DNA from: Nocardia sp. BMG111209
GTDB taxonomy: Bacteria; Actinomycetota; Actinomycetes; Mycobacteriales; Mycobacteriaceae
NCBI RefSeq assembly: GCF_000381925.1
Contig: NZ_KB907308.1
Location: 1,240,001-1,304,000, forward strand
Length of the DNA stretch: 64,000 nt
Direction of reading: 5' to 3'
Shown here: piece after piece, positions 42,751-50,376 of the stretch
Numbering within the stretch: the first letter of the stretch is position 1
Layout: each line of letters opens with the position of its first letter
The notes under the pieces: model-generated
Seen by the model: the letters and a program-made list of their open reading frames with translations, nothing else
Told to the model about the DNA's origin: nothing
Databases searched by the model: none
Program-made: the position numbers and the translations under genes

Positions 42751-43910
42751 GGCACGCACCCGTCACCGAGTTCTACCCGAGACTGCCCGGTCCCGCGCGC
42801 TTCATCGGCGAGATCGTCGCGGGACTGCGGCTGGGCAAGTCGGTGGTCGTCGTCTTCCCCGAGGCGATGGTCGAGGCGGGCGTCGCGGACGCGATACTCG
42901 GTGAGATCGCCGTCGAGAACGGGCGGGCCGAATACTGCGACCCGTCCGCGGAACCGTTCCCCACCCGCATCCTGACCACATTCGGCGTCGACCCGCTACA
43001 TGCCCGCGCCTACGAGGAGTGGGACACGATCATCGGGTGGACGCCCTGGCACGGGTCGTGGGTACTGATTCCCGGCTGGCATCACCAGGATGTCGGCGAG
43101 ATCGTGCGCCGCTGGCCGGCCCAACTGAACGCGTGCGGATTGTCGATCGAGGACCGCCCGAAACTCGTCATCGCGGTCCGGTTGGCGGATCTGCCGCGGT
43201 CGACCATCACCCATCTGGACCCGGCCGGTGTCGCGGTGCACTGGTGGTGGGGTGTGCTCGATCGCCTCGACACCGAGATCCGGCTGAGCACGATCTCCGA
43301 ACAGGCCGTCGATCCGGTCGACGCCGCAGTCATCGCGGAACTCGCCGGCTGGGATCTGCCCTGTGTGGACCATCTTTTCGGCAACTGGGACCGGACCAGC
43401 GCCGGGCTGCCGGACGCGGTGCGCGACTATCGCGCCCGCGCACGGCATCAGGACCCCAAATCGGTAGTGGCGCAACGGCCACCGTCGCGCCGGGGGCTCA
43501 CCGCCCCACCGGTCGAGCTCGAACGGCACTGGCGGGAAGGACTCGTCGATCGCTGGGGCCGCACCATTCGATCGGCGCCACACGCCCTCGACGATGCCGA
43601 GGTGACGAGGCGAATGTGGATGGCGCACAACCGTGTCCTCATCCCGCATGTGGACGAGGAACGTACCCGATTCGAGCGGACGATCCTGAAAAAGGCGTCG
43701 CCGCAGGCCTTGCACGGTCTGGCCCGGCGCAACGACGACATCATCGAGATCGGTTCGCTGGCCTGGCTGGTCGAAACCCGGCGGGTCGACATCGGTTCCA
43801 GGGATCGGCAACGGCTGCAGACGTTTCGGGACCTGCGCAACGATCTGGCCCACCACAAGCCGATCACGGACGACCTGCTGCGGCGAGTTCTGGACTACCT
43901 CGAGGATTGA
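42747..43910 (+). CDS. HEPN-type candidate effector paired with the giant ATPase
   Basis: A 387-residue protein. The N-terminal half (RLPGPARFIGEIVAGLRLGK, SVVVVFPEAMVEAG) looks like a degenerate P-loop fold. The last about 60 residues are helical and end with FRDLRNDLAHHKPITDDLLR. RNDLAH (364-369) fits the RNxxxH signature of HEPN RNases. HEPN proteins in defence systems cut RNA when triggered. The gene starts inside the stop of the ATPase gene (ATGA at 42747-42750), so the pair is translated together. The N-terminal assignment is a guess; the HEPN motif is clear but short. Confidence 0.65.
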   Translation: MRHAPVTEFYPRLPGPARFIGEIVAGLRLGKSVVVVFPEAMVEAGVADAILGEIAVENGRAEYCDPSAEPFPTRILTTFGVDPLHARAYEEWDTIIGWTPWHGSWVLIPGWHHQDVGEIVRRWPAQLNACGLSIEDRPKLVIAVRLADLPRSTITHLDPAGVAVHWWWGVLDRLDTEIRLSTISEQAVDPVDAAVIAELAGWDLPCVDHLFGNWDRTSAGLPDAVRDYRARARHQDPKSVVAQRPPSRRGLTAPPVELERHWREGLVDRWGRTIRSAPHALDDAEVTRRMWMAHNRVLIPHVDEERTRFERTILKKASPQALHGLARRNDDIIEIGSLAWLVETRRVDIGSRDRQRLQTFRDLRNDLAHHKPITDDLLRRVLDYLED

Positions 43911-45031
43911 CCGGGCTCGGTCACCGGGGCGGTGCCCGGCGGCAGCGCGGTGGTCCAGCGCTGCTCGAATCGGCCGTAGCGCCAGGCGGTCAGCGCGACG
44001 ACCCAGGTGAGGACGAACAGGCCGGCGATCAGGAAACCGACGGCGTTCAGGTTCAGGCCGGCGATCCAGCCCCAGGCTCCCCCGGTCCAGCCCAGTCGGC
44101 CGGCCAGCAGGCCGAGCAGTTCGATCGTGCCGATGACCAGGGCGACGACCACCGACAACGCGGTGACGGTGATGTTGTAGTAGACCTTCCGGACGGGTTT
44201 CGCGAAGGCCCAGCCGTAGGCGAAGTTCATGAAGCTGCCATCGATGGTGTCCAGCAGGCTCATACCGGCGGCGAACAGGATCGGCAGGCACAGGATCGCG
44301 TACCAGGGCAGTCCGGCGGCGGCGCTGGTCCCGGCCAGTACCAGCAGCGCGACCTCGGTGGCGGTGTCGAAGCCGAGCCCGAACAACAGCCCGACCGGGT
44401 ACATCTGCCAGGGCCTGGTGATCGCGCGCAGCACCGGTGCGAGCAGGCGGTTGAACAGACCTCGTTGTGCCAGTTGGCGTTCCAGTTCGGCCTCGTCGTA
44501 GACGCCGGTGCGCATCCGCCGGAACACGCGGATCACACCCACGAGGACAACGAGATTGAGGATCGCGATCACGTACAGGAACGTGCCGGAAACGGTGGTG
44601 CCGATCAGGCCGGCGTAGCGGTGCAGGGCCGAACCGTCGTCCTCGACCGGGCCGGCCAGCGCGCGGACCCCGAGCGACAACAGCAGCGCCAGCCCGAACA
44701 CGACGCTGGAATGCCCGAGGGAGAAGAAGAATCCGACCGACAGCGGTCGCTGCCCGTCGTTCATGAGTTTGCGGGTGGTGTTGTCGATCGCCGCGATGTG
44801 GTCGGCGTCGAAGGCGTGCCGCAGCCCGAGGGTGTAGGCGGTGAGCCCGACCCCGATGCCGAGGGTGCGGCCGCCGAGGTCGAAGTGCCGCGGCGCCACG
44901 AACGCGACCAGGGTGACCCAGCCCACGATGTGCAGGGCCGCGATCAGCGCGCCGAGCAGGGCCAGCCGCAGCCATTCGGCCCGGGTGAGGGACGGTCGAA
45001 AAGGATTGCGCTGCTGCGCGAGTGACGGCAT
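43895..45031 (-). CDS. nicT: Nickel/cobalt transporter (NiCoT family)
   Basis: A 378-residue membrane permease with eight hydrophobic segments. The signature RHAFDADHIAAIDNTTRKLM (HX4DH in helix II) and LGHSSVVFGLALLLSLGV, GLLFGLGFDTATEVALL and GMSLLDTIDGSFMNFAYGWA are complete. It imports Ni2+ or Co2+ for urease, hydrogenase or Ni-SOD type enzymes. AGAGGGG precedes the ATG at 45031. The gene is divergent from a Fur-family regulator, with a Nur box in between (45089-45105). Its 3' end overlaps the HEPN gene by 16 bases, tail to tail. Confidence 0.94.
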   Translation of the reverse strand: MPSLAQQRNPFRPSLTRAEWLRLALLGALIAALHIVGWVTLVAFVAPRHFDLGGRTLGIGVGLTAYTLGLRHAFDADHIAAIDNTTRKLMNDGQRPLSVGFFFSLGHSSVVFGLALLLSLGVRALAGPVEDDGSALHRYAGLIGTTVSGTFLYVIAILNLVVLVGVIRVFRRMRTGVYDEAELERQLAQRGLFNRLLAPVLRAITRPWQMYPVGLLFGLGFDTATEVALLVLAGTSAAAGLPWYAILCLPILFAAGMSLLDTIDGSFMNFAYGWAFAKPVRKVYYNITVTALSVVVALVIGTIELLGLLAGRLGWTGGAWGWIAGLNLNAVGFLIAGLFVLTWVVALTAWRYGRFEQRWTTALPPGTAPVTEPGQSSR

Positions 45032-45088
45032 GGCGAGCCCCTCTGCACGGATCCGGGTGCTTCGACGGTAAGGCCCCACGCGGTGTTG

Positions 45089-45105
45089 TTGCAACTCATT
45101 GGCAA
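45089..45105. promoter_or_regulatory. Nur box (nickel-dependent repressor site)
   Basis: TTGCAA (45089-45094), CTCAT, TGGCAA (45100-45105): the Streptomyces Nur consensus TTGCAA-N5-TTGCAA with one mismatch. It lies between nicT (start 45031) and nur (start 45152), so it can repress both. Confidence 0.8.
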
Positions 45106-45151
45106 GAAGAAAGGTGGCGGGCGTGTGGTCCGCGACGGCAGACTGAGGGCC

Positions 45152-45619
45152 ATGGCACGGGCCCACCACGACGGGTACGCCGCATCGGCGGCCGAGCACC
45201 AGTTCGCGCAGCTACTGCTGCGCGGACACGGGTTGCGCTGTACCGCACCACGTCTGGCGGTGTTGTCGGCGCTCGCGTCGGCCCGCGACCGCGGGCACCT
45301 CACCGTGGCCCAGATCCGGGACGAGGTGACCGCGGCCGGCCACGACGTGGACCTGACCACCGTGTACCGCACGGTCTCCACCCTCGTCGGCGCGAGCGTG
45401 CTGCACGCCCTGGTGGTCGACGAGCGCGTCACCAGTTACGGACTCACCGACACCCCGCACCACCACGCCGTGTGCACCCGCTGCGGCGCCATCGACGAGG
45501 TTCCGGCGGCGAAGCTGAGCACCGCACTGGACGCCGCCCGCGCGGGCAGCCGATTCGCCCTGCCCGACAGCGCCGGACTGACCCTGCACGGCCTGTGCCC
45601 CGCCTGCCAGCACCACTGA
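45152..45619 (+). CDS. nur: Fur-family nickel regulator Nur
   Basis: A 155-residue Fur protein. Winged helix: GHGLRCTAPRLAVLSALASA, HLTVAQIRDEVTAAGHDVDL, TTVYRTVSTLVGASVLHAL. Metal sites: HHHAVCTRCGAIDEV and the second CxxC in GLCPACQHH (structural zinc). The pairing with a nickel permease and a Nur box identifies it as Nur rather than Fur or Zur. The ATG at 45152 (GAGGG just upstream) is preferred to the GTG at 45083, which would place the operator inside the gene. Confidence 0.88.
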   Translation: MARAHHDGYAASAAEHQFAQLLLRGHGLRCTAPRLAVLSALASARDRGHLTVAQIRDEVTAAGHDVDLTTVYRTVSTLVGASVLHALVVDERVTSYGLTDTPHHHAVCTRCGAIDEVPAAKLSTALDAARAGSRFALPDSAGLTLHGLCPACQHH

Positions 45620-45656
45620 GCTTCCCCGAATACGTTGCGGCACAGGGGCGGCGGAC

Positions 45657-46817
45657 TCAGTCCCGGCGGGCCGCGTCCCGGCGCATCTCGTCGAAGGATT
45701 CGTAGACCTGTTCGGCGTGACCGAAGGCCTTCGCGGCGGCCGCGCAGATGCGGCGTTCGTAGCCGGCGAGTGCGGGGAGCAGTTCGCTGGTCCCGTCGCG
45801 CACCGAAGTCAGTGCGCGGCAGAGGAGTTCACTGTCCAGGAAGGCGAGATTCGCACCCAGGCCGCCGGGCGGGGTCGGATGGGCCGCATCGCCGAGCAGG
45901 GTGATCGGCCGGGTGGGCCAGGGGTGGACCGGATCGCCGATGCGCAGCGGGGCGATTCCGCTGTTGTGCGGATCGGCCTCCTCGAACACCGCGCGCAGAT
46001 CCGGATGCCAGTCGCCGGCCAGATCGCGCAGCACCGCCAGCGCCGCCACCGGATCCTGCTCCGAACCGGCGGCGGCCGTGGCGAATTCGGCCGGGATCAG
46101 CATCACCCAGCGCAGATAACTACCGGTGTCCGGCAGCGCCACGTCCGGGGCCAGGTCGGCGGCGGCCTCGGCCGGTGGCCGCCGGAATTTCATCGTGCCC
46201 AGGAACAGTTGCCGATCCGGGGCATTGACCATGGTGCTCCAGCCGGGGACCAGCGCGGCGAACCGTTCGGTCAGCGGTGTGCGGCCGATCGCGCCGACCC
46301 GATCCATCGTCCGGATCCGGATCGACGGGACGAGCCGGCGGCGCACCGCGGAACCCATCCCGTCGGCGCCGACCACCACGTCCGCGGTCTCCTCGGTGCC
46401 GTCGGTGTAGCGCACCCGCACGCGGCCGTCCGGTAGCTCCCGGTATTCCTCGAACTGCTTGCCGAACCGCACCCGGTCGGCGAGACCGGCCAGCAGCAGA
46501 TGACGCAGGACATGGCGATCGAACATGGTGCCCTCGTCCTGCGGCGGCACCTCCCCCAGCAGCCGCAGCCGGGTGTCGACCATCCGGCCCATACCGGTCA
46601 CGTCGCCGCCGATCGCCGCCAGCAGCGGCAGCAGCCGGTCGGGCAGGCAGCCGCGCACCGCCGGCATGGCATGACCGCCGATCCCGACCCGATAGCCCTG
46701 GAATCGCGACTCCATCGCGGAGTCGCGCTCGCGCACGCCGACCTCGATCCCGGCGCGAATCAACCGGCGGGCCAGGGAAAGACCGCCGAGTCCGGCACCG
46801 ATCACCACTACTTTCAC
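45657..46817 (-). CDS. FAD-dependent monooxygenase (TetX-like)
   Basis: A 386-residue flavoprotein of the PHBH/TetX group: VVVIGAGLGGLSLARRLIRA (FAD-binding GxGxxG), DVVVGADGMGSAVRR (DG motif) and ITLLGDAAHPTPPGGLGANL (GD motif). Length and domain order match tetracycline-inactivating monooxygenases, but aromatic or antibiotic substrates of many kinds are possible. GTG start at 46817 with GGAGG five to six bases away. It is divergent from a TetR gene and separated from it by a 30-bp perfect palindrome, the arrangement seen for tetR-controlled resistance genes. Confidence 0.88.
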   Translation of the reverse strand: MKVVVIGAGLGGLSLARRLIRAGIEVGVRERDSAMESRFQGYRVGIGGHAMPAVRGCLPDRLLPLLAAIGGDVTGMGRMVDTRLRLLGEVPPQDEGTMFDRHVLRHLLLAGLADRVRFGKQFEEYRELPDGRVRVRYTDGTEETADVVVGADGMGSAVRRRLVPSIRIRTMDRVGAIGRTPLTERFAALVPGWSTMVNAPDRQLFLGTMKFRRPPAEAAADLAPDVALPDTGSYLRWVMLIPAEFATAAAGSEQDPVAALAVLRDLAGDWHPDLRAVFEEADPHNSGIAPLRIGDPVHPWPTRPITLLGDAAHPTPPGGLGANLAFLDSELLCRALTSVRDGTSELLPALAGYERRICAAAAKAFGHAEQVYESFDEMRRDAARRD

Positions 46818-46832
46818 GACTACCTCCGCAAT

Positions 46833-46862
46833 GTGAACTTAGTTCACGTGAACTAAGTTCAC
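46833..46862. promoter_or_regulatory. 30-bp perfect palindrome: double TetR operator
   Basis: GTGAACTTAGTTCAC (46833-46847) is followed at once by GTGAACTAAGTTCAC (46848-46862). Each 15-mer is itself a palindrome around its centre base, and the two are reverse complements of each other. It lies between the divergent monooxygenase and tetR genes and can hold two repressor dimers. Confidence 0.9.
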
Positions 46863-46899
46863 CATAGGGCCGCGGTGGCGGTCTGGCAAGCTGTGCCGG

Positions 46900-47481
46900 G
46901 TGTCCCGTCGCGACGAAGTGCTGCAAGCCGCCCTCGACCTCCTGGACGAGGTGGGGCTGGACGCGCTGACCGTCCGCCGGCTGGCCGAGCGACTGGCCGT
47001 GCAGCCCAGTGCCCTGTACCGCCATTTCCACAGCAAGCAGGCGTTGCTCGACGCGATGGTGGCCAGTGTGCTCACCGCCGGACCCGAGCCGGCGCCGGTG
47101 GACGCGGACTGGGATCGGGTGCTGCATCGGACGGCCGTCCGCACCCGGGCCGCGATGCTGACCCACCGCGACGGCGCCCGGTTGCTGATCACGCACCTGA
47201 TCCCGGAGGCCGGGACCGGAAACGGCCCGGCGCAACAGAGTTGGGCGAACATCTTGACCGTGCTGCCGGCCGGCACCTCGGCGGATACCGCGATGATCGT
47301 GGTGGACACCCTGTTCGCCTACGTCAACGGATTCACCATGGAAGAGCAAGCGCGGGACGGATTCCCGCAGCCACCCGCGCGACGGGCCTGGCGGGACGAG
47401 AGATTCCGCGCCGGGCTGGATCTGATCATCGCCGGCATCGAGACCACGTTGCGCGCGGCCGGTCAGCGGCCGCGCGACTGA
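46900..47481 (+). CDS. TetR-family regulator of the flavin monooxygenase
   Basis: A 193-residue regulator: RRDEVLQAALDLLDEVGLDA, LTVRRLAERLAVQPSALYRH, FHSKQALLDAMVASVL, with a TetR_C-type ligand domain (LLITHLIPEAGTGNGPAQQS, AYVNGFTMEEQARD). The helix-turn-helix ending LYRHFHSK is of the classical tetracycline-repressor branch. GTG start at 46900. It very likely represses itself and the divergent monooxygenase through the palindrome at 46833-46862. Confidence 0.9.
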   Translation: MSRRDEVLQAALDLLDEVGLDALTVRRLAERLAVQPSALYRHFHSKQALLDAMVASVLTAGPEPAPVDADWDRVLHRTAVRTRAAMLTHRDGARLLITHLIPEAGTGNGPAQQSWANILTVLPAGTSADTAMIVVDTLFAYVNGFTMEEQARDGFPQPPARRAWRDERFRAGLDLIIAGIETTLRAAGQRPRD

Positions 47482-47490
47482 TCCCCGAGA

Positions 47491-48981
47491 TCAGTTCCGG
47501 GCCGGTTCCGGCGGGTGACGGTCGAACCACGGTCGGGCGGTTTCGATTTCGGCGGCGAGTTGCAGCAACAGATATTCGCTGCCGAGCGGGCCGACGAATT
47601 GGACGCCCAGCGGGAGGCCGCCGGGTGTCCAGTAGGTGGGGACGTTCATGGCGGGGCGGCCGGTGATGTTGGCCAGCTGGGTGAAGGGCACCGCCGCGAG
47701 GTTGGCGGTGACCAGACCGCGGTAATAGGCGGTGCGCGCGATGATCCGGCCCGCCCCGGCCCGCAGCAGCGGGGGCAGCACGGTGCGCGCGGGCGCCGGG
47801 GTGCGGTTGCGGCCGATGTGCAGCGGCGGTTCGGCCAGTGTCGGGGTCAGCAGCAGATCGTGGGTGTTGTGGAAGTCGGCCAGCGCGCGGGTGTAGTCGT
47901 TCCAGCGCGCGTGCGCCTGCATCAGCGCGGGCGCCGCGACCGCGCGGCCCACCGCCGCCAGGACCTGGGTGTCGACATCGAAATCCGTTGGCGACGAATG
48001 TGTCACGCGACAGGCCTGCGCGAGCCGCGCGGCCGACTGGGCGGTCCACACGGTCATGAAATCCACGGCCATCCGGCGGCCGTCGATGCCCGGGTCGGCG
48101 GATTCCACGGTGTGGCCCAGTGATTCGAGCAGGGTGGCGGCATCGGTCACGGCCCGCACCGCGTCGGCGGAAACCTCGGTGCCCAACGGTGATCGCGCGG
48201 TGAAGCCGATGCGCAGCCGGCGCGGCGGCTCGGTGACGGCATCGCGGTACGGCCGGTCCGGTCGCGAAACCCGGTACGGCGCACCGGGATCCGGCACGCT
48301 CAGGATGTCGAGCATGGCGGCGGTATCGCGCACGCTGCGCGACAGCACACCCTCCGACGCCGCGCCGAACAGCGGATCGCCGACGAGCGGGCCGCTGGTG
48401 ACCAGCCCGCGCCCCGGCTTCAGGCCGAACAAACCGGTGCACGCGGCCGGGATCCGGATGGATCCGCCGCCGTCGCTGGCGCCCGCCATCGGCACGATGC
48501 CCGCGGCCACGGCCGCCGCCGATCCGCCGGAGGAACCGCCGGGCGTCCGGGTCGGATCCCACGGATTGCGGGTGGCGCCGAACGTCCGGGTCTCGGTGAT
48601 CGCCTTGCTGCCGAATTCGGGTGTGGTGGTCTTGCCGAAGATCACCAGACCGGCGTCCAGCCAGCGCTGCACCACGGTGCTGTTCGCCGCGGCCCGGATC
48701 GAGCGCAGCGGCCCGGTGCCGGCGGAGGTCGGATAGCCCGCGTAGTCCTGATTCAGATCCTTGATGAGGAACGGCACGCCACCGAAGGGCCCGGCGGGCT
48801 CGCGCTCGGCGAGTTCCTTACCGTTCTGCTCCATCAGCAGACTCGTCGCGTTGATCGCCGGGTCGACCTCCGCGCAGCGGTCCGCGGCGAGCCGGAACAG
48901 CTCGGCGGGATGCACCTCACCCCGGGTGACCAGGTCGGCCAAGCCGACCGCGTCGTATCCGCGATATTCGTCGAACCTCAC
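47491..48981 (-). CDS. Amidase-signature hydrolase
   Basis: A 496-residue amidase with the complete Ser-cisSer-Lys triad: Lys in GGVPFLIKDLNQ, cis-Ser in TPGGSSGGSAAAVAAG and the nucleophile in GASDGGGSIRIPAACTGLFG. The GTG at 48981 follows GAGGAGG by five bases, a much better start than the in-frame ATG at 49068. The substrate is unknown; this type hydrolyses amides, some nylon oligomers and acyl-amino compounds. It is convergent with the tetR gene (nine bases apart). Confidence 0.9.
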   Translation of the reverse strand: MRFDEYRGYDAVGLADLVTRGEVHPAELFRLAADRCAEVDPAINATSLLMEQNGKELAEREPAGPFGGVPFLIKDLNQDYAGYPTSAGTGPLRSIRAAANSTVVQRWLDAGLVIFGKTTTPEFGSKAITETRTFGATRNPWDPTRTPGGSSGGSAAAVAAGIVPMAGASDGGGSIRIPAACTGLFGLKPGRGLVTSGPLVGDPLFGAASEGVLSRSVRDTAAMLDILSVPDPGAPYRVSRPDRPYRDAVTEPPRRLRIGFTARSPLGTEVSADAVRAVTDAATLLESLGHTVESADPGIDGRRMAVDFMTVWTAQSAARLAQACRVTHSSPTDFDVDTQVLAAVGRAVAAPALMQAHARWNDYTRALADFHNTHDLLLTPTLAEPPLHIGRNRTPAPARTVLPPLLRAGAGRIIARTAYYRGLVTANLAAVPFTQLANITGRPAMNVPTYWTPGGLPLGVQFVGPLGSEYLLLQLAAEIETARPWFDRHPPEPARN

Positions 48982-49147
48982 CGTCGCCTCCTCGTCCACC
49001 GGTACCGATCCGCCCTTCGACGGGCCGTACCGATTCTCGTCCACAGCCCGGGAGTGCCCCGCAGGCACGCGGTCCGGACAGGTACCGAGGTGATACCGGG
49101 ATGCCCGCCCCCGAACGTATCGATGCGGCCGCCCCCGCGCGCGACCG

Positions 49148-49975
49148 TCACGAGGGGAAGGAATAGAACGCGAGCTGGGTCCCGTGGGCGACCAGGGCGC
49201 CGGTCTCCGGATCCCAGAGCTCGTTCTCCAGGCTCACGTAGCCGTGGCCGGACCGGTGCGCGCGGACGCGGGACAGGATCCATTCCCCGTGGACCGGTTC
49301 GAACAGCCGCACGGTCATCTCCACGCTCGGCGACAGCCAGCGCCGCGTCTCGCCGCGCAGCCGCTCGCCGACCGCGGCGGCCATGGTGTCGGCCAAGACC
49401 AGCAACGCCGCCGGGTCGAGCATGTCCTGCTCGTCGCGCGGCGGCTGCCGGAACCGGTACCAGAAGACCTGTTCCGAGGGCGGTGTCGATTCCCGCGATG
49501 CGTCCTCGCCGGCTCGCCGGCCGTCCAGCCGTCGCCACAGCGGCGAGATCTCGAGGCCCGCGGCGTGGGAGATCTCGTCGAAGGAACGGCACCGATCCGG
49601 CGGCGCCACGTCGGGCAGGTCGAGTTCGGTGAACTCGAATCCGGGCCGGTCGTCGCCGAACGCCGCGGTCGCGATGAGTCCGGTCCCGGTCTCGGTGGTG
49701 AGCGTGGCGACGGCCTGGCTCATGGTGCGCCCGCGCCGCAACACGGTGACGTCGACGGTGACCGGTCCCGGCGCGACCGCGCTGACGAACAGGGTGTGCA
49801 CCGACCGCAACGGCTGCTCGAACTCCTGTTGCATCGCGCGGACGGCGAGCGCGGTGGTGACCCCGCCGTGCGGATACACCGGCGCGTTCCAGTCGCCGCT
49901 CAGAACGGTGGTGAACCGACCGGACACGGCCGGATCGGCGACCGGCGTGGTCTCACTGGTGAACGAGGACGACAT
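49148..49975 (-). CDS. TesB-like acyl-CoA thioesterase
   Basis: A 275-residue double hot-dog thioesterase. VYPHGGVTTALAVRAMQQEF, VHTLFVSAVAPGPVTVDVTV, GRTMSQAVATLTTETGTGLI form the first half; LADTMAAAVGERLRG, SPSVEMTVRLFEPVHGEWIL and VSLENELWDPETGALVAHGT the second. It is more divergent than the one at 29466 and typical of mycobacterial thioesterase-family proteins. GGAAG lies seven bases before the ATG at 49975. Confidence 0.85.
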   Translation of the reverse strand: MSSSFTSETTPVADPAVSGRFTTVLSGDWNAPVYPHGGVTTALAVRAMQQEFEQPLRSVHTLFVSAVAPGPVTVDVTVLRRGRTMSQAVATLTTETGTGLIATAAFGDDRPGFEFTELDLPDVAPPDRCRSFDEISHAAGLEISPLWRRLDGRRAGEDASRESTPPSEQVFWYRFRQPPRDEQDMLDPAALLVLADTMAAAVGERLRGETRRWLSPSVEMTVRLFEPVHGEWILSRVRAHRSGHGYVSLENELWDPETGALVAHGTQLAFYSFPS

Positions 49976-50376
49976 CGTGACGCTTCCGGATCGCACGGAC
50001 CGAGGCGGTCCGGCGGACCCCGCACCGACTATATCCGAAACCCGTTACGGCACAGCTTGTTCGAGGATCCGGCGACCGGGTCGGCCGCAGGATGACGACC
50101 GCGATCCCGCGTTCGGCCCATCGGGAGAGACCACCGGCATCCGCGGCGCAACCGCCGGCCGGCCACGTAGTCGGCGGCCATCCCACCGACCGCTGACCGA
50201 TCGACCAACATTCAGACGCCTACGCACTACCACTCGAAACACCGGAGCACGCATTCTTCGCCCATTACGAGCCGCACAACCTTGACATCCCCGAAACCCC
50301 GATGTTAAACACTTGACTAACACCGCCGCTCGGTACCGGCCGTCGACCCTGCACAACCGCACACGGAAGACAGGAC
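49976..50376. other. Intergenic region before the aldehyde dehydrogenase
   Basis: About 400 bases with no recognisable gene; short frames on the minus strand are Arg-rich and unconvincing. The only pattern is the promoter-like sequence at 50282-50321 (separate entry). Confidence 0.5.
50282..50321 (+). promoter_or_regulatory. Candidate promoter/operator of the aldehyde dehydrogenase gene
   Basis: A perfect -35 TTGACA (50282-50287) is followed after 17 bases by TTAAAC (50305-50310). An interrupted inverted repeat GTTA-N10-TAAC (50304-50321) overlaps the -10, as an operator would. The ATG is 56 bases further on. Confidence 0.4.
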
